Of a stretch of DNA of 64,000 nt, positions 1 through 8,211 are shown piece after piece; the first letter of the stretch is position 1; the number at the start of each line of letters is the position of its first letter. Source of the DNA: Roseibium algicola (GTDB taxonomy: Bacteria > Pseudomonadota > Alphaproteobacteria > Rhizobiales > Stappiaceae). A program made the translations under genes and the position numbers. Below the pieces are notes generated by a model. That model did no database searches, had not been told where the DNA came from, and saw nothing but the letters and a program-made list of their open reading frames with translations. The stretch covers positions 3,625,001-3,689,000 of the forward strand of contig NZ_CP019630.1 of the NCBI RefSeq assembly GCF_001999245.1, given 5' to 3'.

Positions 1-584
1 TCGGTGCGCGTTGCGTCTCCCGACTTGTAACGGGCGCGGGCGGCGTTCACCTCCCGTTGCACCACGTTGGTGTAGGCCCGCAAGTGAGCGAGGATCGCCC
101 GATCGCGAACAACGCGCAGATAGGCATCGGCTGTGTTGAACAGCAGCGTCTGTTCGGCGCCAATGAGCTGGTTGCGACCGGAATTCGCTTCCTCATGAGC
201 CTGGTTCAGCCGATTGACACCCGCGAAACCCTGAAACACCGTCTGGGACATGGAGATGCCCAGCTCGTGGAAGAAGGACCTGTCGCTGTTGCCGCTGCGT
301 TCGCTGCGGAAGGCGTTCTGTTCCCCCAGGTAGGTGCCGGTAACCGTCGGCAGAAACTCGGACCTGGCGGTCCAGACGTCCTGATTGGTCGCTTCGTAAC
401 GCGACCGTTCCGCCTTGAGGCCCGGGTTGATGGCGTAGGCCGACCCCATGGCTTCTTCAAGCGACTGGGCGGATACGGTTGCGCTGGCGAAGGAAAGGCT
501 GATCAGTGACGCGCCTGCCAGCAGACCGGCAAGGCGGGTTTTCAATCCGAGCATCAGTTTGGCAGGGGCAGGGAAGGTCGTCAT
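1..584 (-). CDS. TolC-family outer membrane efflux/secretion protein (N-terminal part, runs off the window)
   Basis: Reading the minus strand from an ATG at 584 gives an open frame to base 1. The first 38 or so residues are a signal peptide (Lys-Arg region, hydrophobic stretch, cleavage near TVSA-QSLEEA). Next comes the start of a TolC fold: a SLEEAMGSAYAINPGLKAER segment, then an SEFLPTVTGTYLGEQ strand and SMSQTVFQGF, the usual first beta-strand and helix signatures of the family. TolC proteins form trimeric outer-membrane channels for type I secretion or RND efflux; the inner-membrane partner is outside the window. An internal ATG 10 codons later is an alternative start. The 3' two thirds are missing, so completeness cannot be judged. 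Confidence 0.85.
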   Translation of the reverse strand, partial: MTTFPAPAKLMLGLKTRLAGLLAGASLISLSFASATVSAQSLEEAMGSAYAINPGLKAERSRYEATNQDVWTARSEFLPTVTGTYLGEQNAFRSERSGNSDRSFFHELGISMSQTVFQGFAGVNRLNQAHEEANSGRNQLIGAEQTLLFNTADAYLRVVRDRAILAHLRAYTNVVQREVNAARARYKSGDATRT

Positions 585-780
585 TGCAGCACCGTGATCG
601 TTGTCTGCCCTTAAGGTAAAATTTTATAGTTAATCAAAAGTAAGTTGAGATTAGAGAATATGGCCAAGAATTTTCAGTAATTACCTAGGGTAATATTTGT
701 TTGACGTCGCTTCTTTTAGGATATTGATATTAATATCAAGGTTTAATTTGATAATAATTTAAGTTGAATTCAGTGATAAG
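585..780. other. AT-rich intergenic region downstream of the GGDEF-EAL gene and upstream of the TolC-type gene
   Basis: This stretch is markedly more AT-rich than its surroundings. It contains the promoter region of the TolC-type gene and a perfect 16-bp palindrome (listed separately). No open frame or RNA gene is apparent. Confidence 0.5.
724..739. promoter_or_regulatory. 16-bp perfect palindrome TTGATATTAATATCAA
   Basis: The two halves TTGATATT and AATATCAA are exact reverse complements with no spacer. It lies in an AT-rich gap about 140 bp upstream of the TolC-type start. It could be a repressor operator, but no regulator gene is adjacent, so the role is unassigned. Confidence 0.35.
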
Positions 781-2820
781 TCAGCTTCCCGTTCGGTCTA
801 AGCTCGGGTGAAACTTTTTGATCTGCGAAGGCAGTAGATGTTTCCCGAACAGAAAGCCCTGCACCTGCAGGCATCCGGCTTGTTGCAGGAATTGCAGCTG
901 TCGTTCCGTTTCGACACCTTCGGCGATTACTGGGATCTTGAAGCTATGGCCGAGCAGAACGGCAGAGCGCAGGATTGCCCGGGCATGGGGGTTGGTTTCC
1001 AGCGACTGGGTGAAGGCTCTGTCGACCTTGATCTTGTCGAAGGGAAAGGCTTGCAGCGTGTTGAGCGAGGAATAGCCCTTGCCGAAGTCGTCCATGGCAA
1101 CGCGCACCCCCATTTTGCGCAGCGAGAGGATCGTCTCGTGAACCCGTTCGTGATCCTCGATCGGGGTGGATTCGGTGAGTTCTACTTCCAGGCGTTCTGC
1201 GGGCAGGCCTGTCTTCATCAGCACGGTGGAAACGAGACCGGCAAAATCGCAACGGGAGAACTGCAGCGGGGAAGCGTTGACCGACAGCGTTACCGGATTT
1301 TCCCAGCAGGCAGCTTCCTTGCAGGCAGCTTCGAGAACCCAATTGCCGATATCCAGGATGATGCCTGACCGTTCGGCAATCGGAATGAAGTCCTCCGGCG
1401 GAATCGGACCTTTTTCCGCGTGACGCCACCGGACCAGCGCTTCGTAGCCAATCAACTCGCCAGTCTTTGTCAGATTCTGTTTCTGGAAGACCAGGTTGAG
1501 CTGGTTTTCGAGCGTTGCATTGCGCAAGTCAGCCGCCAGGCCCGCCTCCCAGCGATTGGTTTCCTCCATGCCCGTGACATAGGGCTGGATGAGGTTGCCG
1601 CCGATCGATTTTGCTTGCTTGGCAGCAAGGTTTGCCCTTTGCACCAGCTTGTTCAGGTCCTTGCCGTCGCGCGGAAACACGGCAAGGCCAATACTGGAGC
1701 GGATGGACAGGCGGTAGGAATTCCACTGAACAGGCCTTCGGGCAAGGGAGCGAACCAGACGGGCGAAGTCTACGGCGTCATCCAATGTGTCGAGCGACGG
1801 ATTGATGACCAGAAATTCGTCACCGTAGAAGCGGGAGATGAAGACCCTGTCGCTCAGGTTGTTTTTCAGTGTATTGGCCAGGGTGCACAGGACAGTGTCG
1901 CCGACTTCGTAGCCGTGAAGGTCGTTGATGGCCTTGAACTGGTCCAGGCTGATCAGCACGACGGCGCATGTCTTGCCCTCCAGTTCGGCCTTTTCCAGAA
2001 GGTCTGCCGCAGCCTTCTGCACAAAATGCCGGTTTGGAAGTCGTGTCAGAGAATCCTGCAGCGACAGGTGTTTATAGGCTCGCCTGGCCGCGTTTTTCCT
2101 GTACCGGTCGAGCAGCGCACCAGTTGCAGCCACAAAGGTGCATAGACCGAAGATGACCAGCGACATCACCATCATGTGCCTTTCGGACATGAGCATGATT
2201 TCGCGCGGGAAACTGACTTCGCGAAGGGGCGTGGCCGGGGAATGCACCGGCATGTGTATCGAAACTGCCGACAGGAAAAGGAACAGCGTTGCACTTACAA
2301 ATGCGCGTCTGGACTGCAGCTGCGGAACGAAACTCATTGCAATTGCCCCAAGGCACGTTCCGAACAGAAATGTCCAAAGGCCGAAGGCTTCGCTCGTATC
2401 AGGTAAACCGGCGATCTCCCTGGCCGTCGTCAGCGTCAGACCCATTCCTGCAATGGCAAGGCCAAAGAGGATGCCGCCAAGTTCCGGTGCGAGCCGGATG
2501 TTTCGCCGCACAGCAAGCGCATAACCTGAGAGGAGGCCGGCAAAGACGACAAGCAGGGCAAGCAGAGCCGTTTGAAGTCGGTACCCTGATTCCGCGGGAA
2601 GCTTTACCGAAGAAAAGGCGATGATCTGGGCCGCCCAGATTGCCGAGGCGCCGACGAGTGCAGACCAGATGAGCCAGATGAACCGCGCAGGGCTTGCATC
2701 GCGGTCGACCTTCGCAAGGAGCAGGAAGGAAAAGGCGCATCCGAAGAGACACGTTGCGATCGCAAGTGTCAAAAGAGCATGGTCATGCTCAAAAGACAAA
2801 ACTGTTGCGACGCGTTCCAT
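781..2820 (-). CDS. Membrane GGDEF-EAL protein (c-di-GMP phosphodiesterase, probably with inactive or altered cyclase domain)
   Basis: About 679 residues. Residues 1-240 hold some seven hydrophobic segments resembling an MHYT sensor, but the usual Met-His-Tyr-Thr residues are replaced (for example IWAAQIIAF where the family has IW-MHFIGM). A GGDEF domain follows at about 250-420 whose signature reads RFYGDEF, so the first Gly is Tyr; cyclase activity is doubtful. The EAL domain (about 430-675) keeps EALVRW, ELTES, DDFGKGYSSL, the KVDRAF lysine and AEGVET, so hydrolysis of c-di-GMP is expected. The ATG at 2820 is preferred because GGGAG lies just upstream; an in-frame GTG four codons earlier (2832) is less likely. 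Monocistronic. Confidence 0.88.
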   Translation of the reverse strand: MERVATVLSFEHDHALLTLAIATCLFGCAFSFLLLAKVDRDASPARFIWLIWSALVGASAIWAAQIIAFSSVKLPAESGYRLQTALLALLVVFAGLLSGYALAVRRNIRLAPELGGILFGLAIAGMGLTLTTAREIAGLPDTSEAFGLWTFLFGTCLGAIAMSFVPQLQSRRAFVSATLFLFLSAVSIHMPVHSPATPLREVSFPREIMLMSERHMMVMSLVIFGLCTFVAATGALLDRYRKNAARRAYKHLSLQDSLTRLPNRHFVQKAAADLLEKAELEGKTCAVVLISLDQFKAINDLHGYEVGDTVLCTLANTLKNNLSDRVFISRFYGDEFLVINPSLDTLDDAVDFARLVRSLARRPVQWNSYRLSIRSSIGLAVFPRDGKDLNKLVQRANLAAKQAKSIGGNLIQPYVTGMEETNRWEAGLAADLRNATLENQLNLVFQKQNLTKTGELIGYEALVRWRHAEKGPIPPEDFIPIAERSGIILDIGNWVLEAACKEAACWENPVTLSVNASPLQFSRCDFAGLVSTVLMKTGLPAERLEVELTESTPIEDHERVHETILSLRKMGVRVAMDDFGKGYSSLNTLQAFPFDKIKVDRAFTQSLETNPHARAILRSAVLLGHSFKIPVIAEGVETERQLQFLQQAGCLQVQGFLFGKHLLPSQIKKFHPSLDRTGS

Positions 2821-3483
2821 AAAAGCTCCCACCGACGGTTGATTTCATGAAAGCTTAAAAAGCATAACAAACTGTGTTTTTTCGGAGTATTTCAAGTATT
2901 GCTCATTGTTTAATCTGGTATTGTTGTAATTGCGTATGAAGTATCCGGTCAATTGGTGGCTTTTATTGTCAGTATTGACCTGTTTTACAAGCGGCTTTGG
3001 GGCGCATAGGTGCCGCTTCCGGTTTGCCAGCGTGCAATTGGAGCGGAAGAGCTGCTTCTGAAGAGCGTGGCGAAACCTGCCCTTTGTCTGAGTGAGGTGA
3101 ATTCGTAAACATCTGCCGCCAAAAGCGCGGCATTTTCAGGTAGTGGCGCGTTCTGCAGCACTGACTTGACGCTTCGGTAACTGGAGCATGTCCTTAAGTC
3201 ACCGTAATTTTTGACAATATTTTTTCAGCCTCAAGAAAGCCCGAAATTCGTGCAAAATCCAGCGAATGAGCGGATCCGGAAGGTCGCGACTCTGCTCGGG
3301 TGCCCTGAGGGCATGGGGATGGATAAAATTCTATCGATATAATTAGCAATACGGCATTGATTTGCTTCCAAAACAGGGCGGCCGCGCCGGAGGGCAATGC
3401 CTTCAGCGATCAGAAATGCCGCTCCGGCCTCGAGCGAGAGGTGCGGGACAATGCAAACTGTTTAAGACACGTCAGGAGAACGG
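2821..3483. other. Intergenic region between the GGDEF-EAL gene and the GntR gene
   Basis: About 660 bp without a convincing gene. The left part is AT-rich and should hold the promoter of the minus-strand GGDEF-EAL gene. The right end carries an AGGAG ribosome site at about 3474 for the GntR gene. Short open frames here have no recognisable protein features. No clear terminator, repeat or RNA was seen. Confidence 0.5.
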
Positions 3484-4164
3484 GTGCATCCCGCAATGCC
3501 AACGAAAGCCAGATCTACTCGCGTCGACAACGCTTATGAACGCTTGAAAACCGAGATCCTGAACGGGCAATTGCCGCCCGGATTTCAGGCGCCGGAACCG
3601 GACATCGCGACACGGCTGGGCATGAGCCGGACGCCGGTTCGCGAAGCGCTTATCCGGCTGGAGGCTGACGGTCTGGTGGATCTCGTGCCCCGCCGGGGAG
3701 CAAAGGTTCTGCCGATTTCGCTGCAGGACATCTGCGAGATCTACCAGATCCTTTCGGCGCTTGAAGCCCTCGCCGCAGGCACCGCTTGCCGCAAGGCGGG
3801 CGACGAGACGCTCGCGGAAATCGAAGAAGTGCTCAACGACGCCGATGATGCGCTGAAACGCCAGGACATCGAGGCCTGGGCCGTTCACGATGACAGGTTC
3901 CACAGGCTGATGGCCAAGGCGAGCGGCAATCTGCGTCTGGAAGCTGAAATCGAGGGGTTTCTCGATCAGGTCTACCGGGCCAACACCGTGTTGCTGCGCC
4001 TGAACAAGGCACCGGCCTCAAATGCTGCCGATCATCGCAAGATTGTGCAGGCGATCCGGGACGGTGACACCGACAGCGCCACGGAGACTGCGCGGTTACA
4101 CCGTCTCAACGGAATGCTGCGGATGAAGGATGTGCTGCAGGATTGCGGGCTCAGCCACGTTTGA
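3484..4164 (+). CDS. GntR-family transcriptional regulator, FadR (FCD) subfamily
   Basis: 226 residues. Residues about 12-75 form a GntR winged helix (YERLKTEILNGQLPPGFQAP, then MSRTPVREALIRLEADGL). Residues about 85-215 form an all-helical FCD ligand-binding domain with the expected metal-site residues in HDDRFHRLM, ADHRKIVQAI and ARLHRLNG. The GTG at 3484 is chosen because AGGAG lies about 6 bases before it; the ATG at 3496 is too far from it. The gene ends exactly where the convergent LacI gene ends. FCD regulators usually control acid-sugar or organic-acid catabolism, but the target here is unknown. Confidence 0.88.
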   Translation: MHPAMPTKARSTRVDNAYERLKTEILNGQLPPGFQAPEPDIATRLGMSRTPVREALIRLEADGLVDLVPRRGAKVLPISLQDICEIYQILSALEALAAGTACRKAGDETLAEIEEVLNDADDALKRQDIEAWAVHDDRFHRLMAKASGNLRLEAEIEGFLDQVYRANTVLLRLNKAPASNAADHRKIVQAIRDGDTDSATETARLHRLNGMLRMKDVLQDCGLSHV

Positions 4165-5208
4165 TCATTTTGGCGCGGCGGGGGCCGGGCCGGTGGACTG
4201 TCCGATGATCAGCTCCGCGTCCAGATGCAGAGACGCCGGTTTGCTGGCCGGGTTGGAAATCATGTTCAGGAGCAGCTCGGCAGCCTTTTCCCCGGCGTAG
4301 CGAACCGAGGAGCGGGTGCAGGTGAAAATCGGCACTTCGCCGCTGTTGGGCAGGAAAGACAGGGCATCGTCATGGGTGATGATGGACACGTCCCTGCCTG
4401 TCTTCAATCCGCACTGGCCGACAGCGCGGGCGACACCGATCGCCGATATCATGGACGAAATCAGGAAGGCGGTCGGCGGATTGTCACTTTTCAGCATCTC
4501 CATCGCATTGTCGCAGCCGTAGGGTTCGGTCATGTCCGCACTGCGCATCAAGGCCGGGTCCGGTGTCAGGCCCCGTGCTGCCAGCGCTTCCTCGAAGCCG
4601 CGCCGGCGCCGGTTGGCGAAGTCCATATGTTCCAGACCGTTCAGCAATGCGATCCGGGTGTGGCCGAGGTCCAACAGCAGGTTCGTCGCCCGCTCGAAGG
4701 CCCGCCGGTTGTTCATGTCGATCCACGATGTTTCTTCCTCGGCACCCGGGATGCGTCCGTGAACGACGAAGGGCAGATTGAGTTCTTTCAGAAGCCTGTG
4801 CCTGCGCTCGTCATTTGCGGGGCCGTGAATGATCACGCCGTCGGCCTTCTTGCGTGAAGCGATCTGCCTGTAGGCGTCTTCTTCCTTGGCATCGTCGACG
4901 ACGGAAATGATCATGTCGTAGCCGTGGCGCGAATAGGTCTCCCCGGCACCGGCTATGAACTCCAGAAAGATCGGGTTCATCATCTCGTGAATTGAGCGCG
5001 GTATGACATGGCCGATGGCCATTGCGCGGCCGGTTGCAAGCCGCCGTGCCTGGCTGTTGGGCGCGTAGCCGAGCTTGTCGGCCATCTCGGTCACGCGTTT
5101 GCGCGTTTCTTCGCTGACTTCCGGATAGCCGTTGAGTGCGCGGCTAACCGTGGTCTGAGACAGGTTCAGCCGTTGCGACAGTTCTTTCAGGTTTACGCCA
5201 TTGCTCAT
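4165..5208 (-). CDS. aglR: LacI-family repressor of the alpha-glucoside operon (AglR type)
   Basis: 347 residues. The N-terminal LacI helix-turn-helix is clear (VNLKELSQRLNLSQTTVSRA, then the NGYPEVSEETRKRV hinge helix region), followed by a periplasmic-binding-protein-like sugar sensor domain to the end. It is transcribed divergently from aglEFGK, the position of aglR in rhizobia. The sequence CCAAAACGCTTTGA just upstream of its start codon matches 12 of 14 bases of the palindromes in front of aglE and of the KDG kinase gene, which suggests autoregulation and a small regulon. Function is assigned from family and context; the inducer is presumably an alpha-glucoside. Confidence 0.85.
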   Translation of the reverse strand: MSNGVNLKELSQRLNLSQTTVSRALNGYPEVSEETRKRVTEMADKLGYAPNSQARRLATGRAMAIGHVIPRSIHEMMNPIFLEFIAGAGETYSRHGYDMIISVVDDAKEEDAYRQIASRKKADGVIIHGPANDERRHRLLKELNLPFVVHGRIPGAEEETSWIDMNNRRAFERATNLLLDLGHTRIALLNGLEHMDFANRRRRGFEEALAARGLTPDPALMRSADMTEPYGCDNAMEMLKSDNPPTAFLISSMISAIGVARAVGQCGLKTGRDVSIITHDDALSFLPNSGEVPIFTCTRSSVRYAGEKAAELLLNMISNPASKPASLHLDAELIIGQSTGPAPAAPK

Positions 5209-5214
5209 TCTGGC

Positions 5215-5228
5215 CCAAAACGCTTTGA
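5215..5228. promoter_or_regulatory. Imperfect AglR operator next to the aglR start codon
   Basis: CCAAAACGCTTTGA differs at two positions from the core CCAAACCGCTTTGG found at 5326-5339 (other strand) and 21026-21039. It lies 7-20 bases upstream of the aglR ATG, so a bound repressor would block its own transcription or early elongation. Inferred from sequence similarity only. Confidence 0.5.
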
Positions 5229-5285
5229 AAGCGCCCTCCCAACAGGCTGTTATTGAAATGCAACATTAATTCGCGAGTTGTACGC

Positions 5286-5314
5286 TTGACAAGGCCGAAG
5301 CCTGAAGACATGGT
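5286..5314 (+). promoter_or_regulatory. Candidate promoter of aglEFGK
   Basis: A perfect -35 hexamer TTGACA (5286-5291) is followed after 17 bases by a weak -10 (CATGGT, 5309-5314). The transcription start would fall at or just before the operator at 5324-5341, the layout expected for repression by AglR. Confidence 0.5.
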
Positions 5315-5323
5315 TAGGGCCAA

Positions 5324-5341
5324 ATCCAAAGCGGTTTGGAT
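5324..5341. promoter_or_regulatory. AglR (LacI-type) operator for aglEFGK
   Basis: ATCCAAAGCGGTTTGGAT has perfect 7-bp inverted arms (ATCCAAA/TTTGGAT) around GCGG. Its 14-bp core is the exact reverse complement of CCAAACCGCTTTGG in front of the KDG kinase gene at 21167. It sits immediately downstream of the candidate aglE promoter. Confidence 0.7.
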
Positions 5342-5457
5342 AAAGGGTTCTGGTAGAATTGCCGACCTGGAAAAACGGGTAGGTATTGCTGCAAGGTGGC
5401 GAGGTATGCCACCTTGGGTGGAGTGTTCCAGCATAGGGACAATCTGGGAGGACAGAT

Positions 5458-6825
5458 ATGAAACTACGTTTGAAAGCCTGCACGGCAGGTCTGGCGCTTG
5501 CCATCGGGCTTGGCGCGGGCTCTGCATCCGCGGCTGACCTGAAATTCGCTCCGGGCGAAGGCCCGTTCAACTGGGACAGCTACAACGCATGGGCTGAGAG
5601 CGCGCCTGACCTGAAGGGGCAGACCGTGACGATCGCCGGCCCGTGGCTGCAGCCGGAAGACGGCTATTTCCGCAACGTGCTTGCCTATTTCACCGAAGCT
5701 ACCGGCGCTGAAGTCATTTACACCGGTTCGGATTCCTTCGAACAGCAGATCGTGATTGATGCAGAAGCCGGCGCCGCACCGAATATCGCTGTCTTCCCGC
5801 AGCCGGGCCTTGCCGCCGACATGGCTGCGCGCGGCCTGCTGAAGCCGCTCCCGGAAGGCATGGCTGACTGGGTCGCCAACAACTACGGGGCCGGCGAAAG
5901 CTGGGTGAACCTCGGCACCTACAAGGATGCCGACGGCCAGGATCAGCTGTTCGGCTTCTTCTACAACGTCAACGTCAAGAGCCTTGTCTGGTACGTGCCG
6001 GAAAACTTCGAGGACGCCGGCTATGAAGTGCCGACGACCATGGAAGAGCTGAAGGCGCTGACCGAGCAGATCGTTGCCGATGGCGAAACACCCTGGTGTA
6101 TCGGTCTGGGTTCAGGTGCTGCCACGGGCTGGCCGGCAACCGACTGGGTCGAGGATCTGATGCTGCGCACGCAGCCGGCTGACGTCTACGACCAGTGGAC
6201 CACCAACGAGATCCCCTTTGACGACGAGCGTGTCGTTGCCGCGATCGAGGAATTCGGCTGGTTCGCACGCGACGATGCCAAGGTCGCGGGCGGCGCGGGA
6301 GCCGTTGCTTCCACCGATTTTCGTGACAGCCCGAAGGGTCTCTTCTCCTCGCCGCCGCAGTGCTACCTGCACCGCCAGGCATCCTTCGTGCCGGCCTTCT
6401 TCCCGGATGGCGTCGAGTTCGGCACCGACGTCGACTTCTTCTACTTCCCGGCCTACGCGGAAAAGGATCTCGGCAGCCCGGTTCTCGGTGGTGGCACGCT
6501 GATGGCGATCACCAATCCGTCCGACGCGACCAACGAACTGATGAAGTTCTTCGAACTGCCGCTCTCGCATGAAGTGATGATGGCCCAGACAGGCTTCCTC
6601 ACGCCTCACAAGGGTGCCAACCCGGCAGCCTACAAGGACGACACGCTGCGCGGTCAGGGCGAGATCCTGGTCAATGCCAGCACCTTCCGTTTCGATGGCT
6701 CCGACCTGATGCCGGGTGCCGTTGGCGCGGGCACGTTCTGGACCGGAATGGTCGACTATACCGGCGGCAAGGACGCGAAAGCCGTCGCCGAGGAAATCCA
6801 GAAAAGCTGGGACGCCCTCAAGTAA
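5458..6825 (+). CDS. aglE: Alpha-glucoside ABC transporter, periplasmic binding protein
   Basis: 455 residues with a clear Sec signal peptide (MKLRLKACTAGLALAIGLGA, cleavage near ASA-ADLKF). The mature part is a family 1 (MalE-like) solute-binding protein that closely resembles rhizobial AglE in length and in its PWLQPEDGYFRNVLAYF and GAATGWPATDWVED segments. GGGAGGA precedes the ATG. First gene of the agl operon, binding trehalose, maltose, sucrose or similar alpha-glucosides for the AglFG permease. A stem-loop separates it from aglF, as is usual for highly expressed binding-protein genes. Confidence 0.9.
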   Translation: MKLRLKACTAGLALAIGLGAGSASAADLKFAPGEGPFNWDSYNAWAESAPDLKGQTVTIAGPWLQPEDGYFRNVLAYFTEATGAEVIYTGSDSFEQQIVIDAEAGAAPNIAVFPQPGLAADMAARGLLKPLPEGMADWVANNYGAGESWVNLGTYKDADGQDQLFGFFYNVNVKSLVWYVPENFEDAGYEVPTTMEELKALTEQIVADGETPWCIGLGSGAATGWPATDWVEDLMLRTQPADVYDQWTTNEIPFDDERVVAAIEEFGWFARDDAKVAGGAGAVASTDFRDSPKGLFSSPPQCYLHRQASFVPAFFPDGVEFGTDVDFFYFPAYAEKDLGSPVLGGGTLMAITNPSDATNELMKFFELPLSHEVMMAQTGFLTPHKGANPAAYKDDTLRGQGEILVNASTFRFDGSDLMPGAVGAGTFWTGMVDYTGGKDAKAVAEEIQKSWDALK

Positions 6826-6835
6826 TCCTTCAGGC

Positions 6836-6861
6836 GGCCGGTCTCCCCAGGGAGGCTGGCC
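6836..6861 (+). terminator. Stem-loop between aglE and aglF (attenuator or mRNA stabiliser)
   Basis: GGCCGGTCTCCC pairs with GGGAGGCTGGCC (G-T wobbles allowed) around a two-base loop. No long T run follows, so it is more likely a processing or stabilising hairpin that raises binding-protein yield than a full terminator. Confidence 0.5.
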
Positions 6862-6969
6862 GTTCTTCTGACGGATCGGCGAAAACGTCCAAGAAACAAA
6901 GTTCCTAAACGCAGGAAGCCCCCGGTCTTCCGGGTGCCTCCCCATAATCAATAATGGGAGGGAACGGCC

Positions 6970-8211
6970 ATGCTATCGGACAATCCGGCACTGTTAGGGC
7001 TCTTTACCATCGTCGTTGGCGTCGGAGCCTGCCTTGCCTATTTCTTCTTTTCGAATGTCTTTCTCGACAAGGTTCTGTTTCCGGCGCGCGGCCCCAATGC
7101 AGGAAAGAACATCAACCGGGCCAACATGATCCGGCCCTGGCTGTTCCTGTTCCCGGCCTTGTTCGCGCTGACGCTGTATCTTGCCTATCCGGTCTTCGAG
7201 ACCTTGCGGCTGTCGCTGACAGACCGCTCCCAGGGAGGGGCCTTTGTCGGCCTTGCCAACTATCGCCAGATGATGAACGAGGCGAAGTTCTGGGAAGCGG
7301 TGCGCAACAACATGCTGTGGCTGATTGTCGTGCCGGCTGCCTCGACGGCTTTCGGGCTGCTGGTCGCCCAGCTCACGGACCGGATCAGATGGGGCAACTT
7401 CGCCAAGTCGCTGATCTTCATGCCGATGGCGATCTCTTTCGTTGGCGCATCGGTCATCTTCAAGCTGATCTACGATACGCGCGCCGCGGATCAGAACCAG
7501 ATCGGCGTTCTGAACGCGATCTGGCTGAAGTTTGACGGTGGCATCGGCTCCGTTGTCTTTCTTCAGCTTCTGCCGACCCTTCTCCTGCTGGCGTTCGCTG
7601 TTGTTGTTGCGTATGTGGCCTGGACCTTCGTGCGCGGCATTGTCGCCCGGGGGGAGGACAAGTCGATCTGGCTTCTGCCCCTGCGCCTTCTGGTCGCCGT
7701 TGGCGGGATCTGGCTGATCTGGATTTCGCTGAATTCCGCGCTCGGTGTCTGGATTGCCGAAGTGCCCTACGGCGAACCGCAGACTTGGCTGACCTTGCCG
7801 CTGTGGAACAACTTCTTCCTGATGGTGGTGCTGATCTGGATTCAAACCGGCTTTGCCATGGTGATCCTGTCCGCGGCCCTGCGTGGCATTCCGGAGGAAA
7901 CCGTGGAAGCTGCGATCGTTGACGGTGCCAATCCGTTCCAGATCTTCTTCAAGATCAAGGTGCCGCAGATCATGGGGACCATCGTGGTGGTCTGGACCAC
8001 GATCACGCTCACCGTGCTCAAGGTGTTCGACATCGTCTTCGCGATGACCAACGGCCAGTGGGAGACGCAGGTTCTGGCCAACTACATGTACGACAAGCTT
8101 TTCCGTGCCAACGATTGGGGAGTGGGGTCGGCGAGTGCCATCATCATCATGCTGCTCGTCACGCCGATCCTCGTCTGGAACGTTTACAACGCCCGGAAGG
8201 AGATGAAGTGA
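6970..8211 (+). CDS. aglF: Alpha-glucoside ABC transporter, permease AglF
   Basis: 413 residues. An extra N-terminal membrane helix (about 8-28) precedes the usual six-helix MalF-type core; a further hydrophobic insertion (about 190-255) lengthens it, as in rhizobial AglF. The cytoplasmic EAA loop reads EAAIVDGANPFQIFFKIKVP (about 314-333), the contact site for AglK. GGGAGG precedes the ATG. The stop codon overlaps the aglG start (TGATG), indicating translational coupling. Confidence 0.9.
   Translation: MLSDNPALLGLFTIVVGVGACLAYFFFSNVFLDKVLFPARGPNAGKNINRANMIRPWLFLFPALFALTLYLAYPVFETLRLSLTDRSQGGAFVGLANYRQMMNEAKFWEAVRNNMLWLIVVPAASTAFGLLVAQLTDRIRWGNFAKSLIFMPMAISFVGASVIFKLIYDTRAADQNQIGVLNAIWLKFDGGIGSVVFLQLLPTLLLLAFAVVVAYVAWTFVRGIVARGEDKSIWLLPLRLLVAVGGIWLIWISLNSALGVWIAEVPYGEPQTWLTLPLWNNFFLMVVLIWIQTGFAMVILSAALRGIPEETVEAAIVDGANPFQIFFKIKVPQIMGTIVVVWTTITLTVLKVFDIVFAMTNGQWETQVLANYMYDKLFRANDWGVGSASAIIIMLLVTPILVWNVYNARKEMK

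Noticed and set aside
3194..3397. 67-codon minus-strand frame in the 2.8-3.5 kb gap
   Set aside because: No features and no ribosome-site support; it lies just upstream of the GntR gene in the opposite direction.
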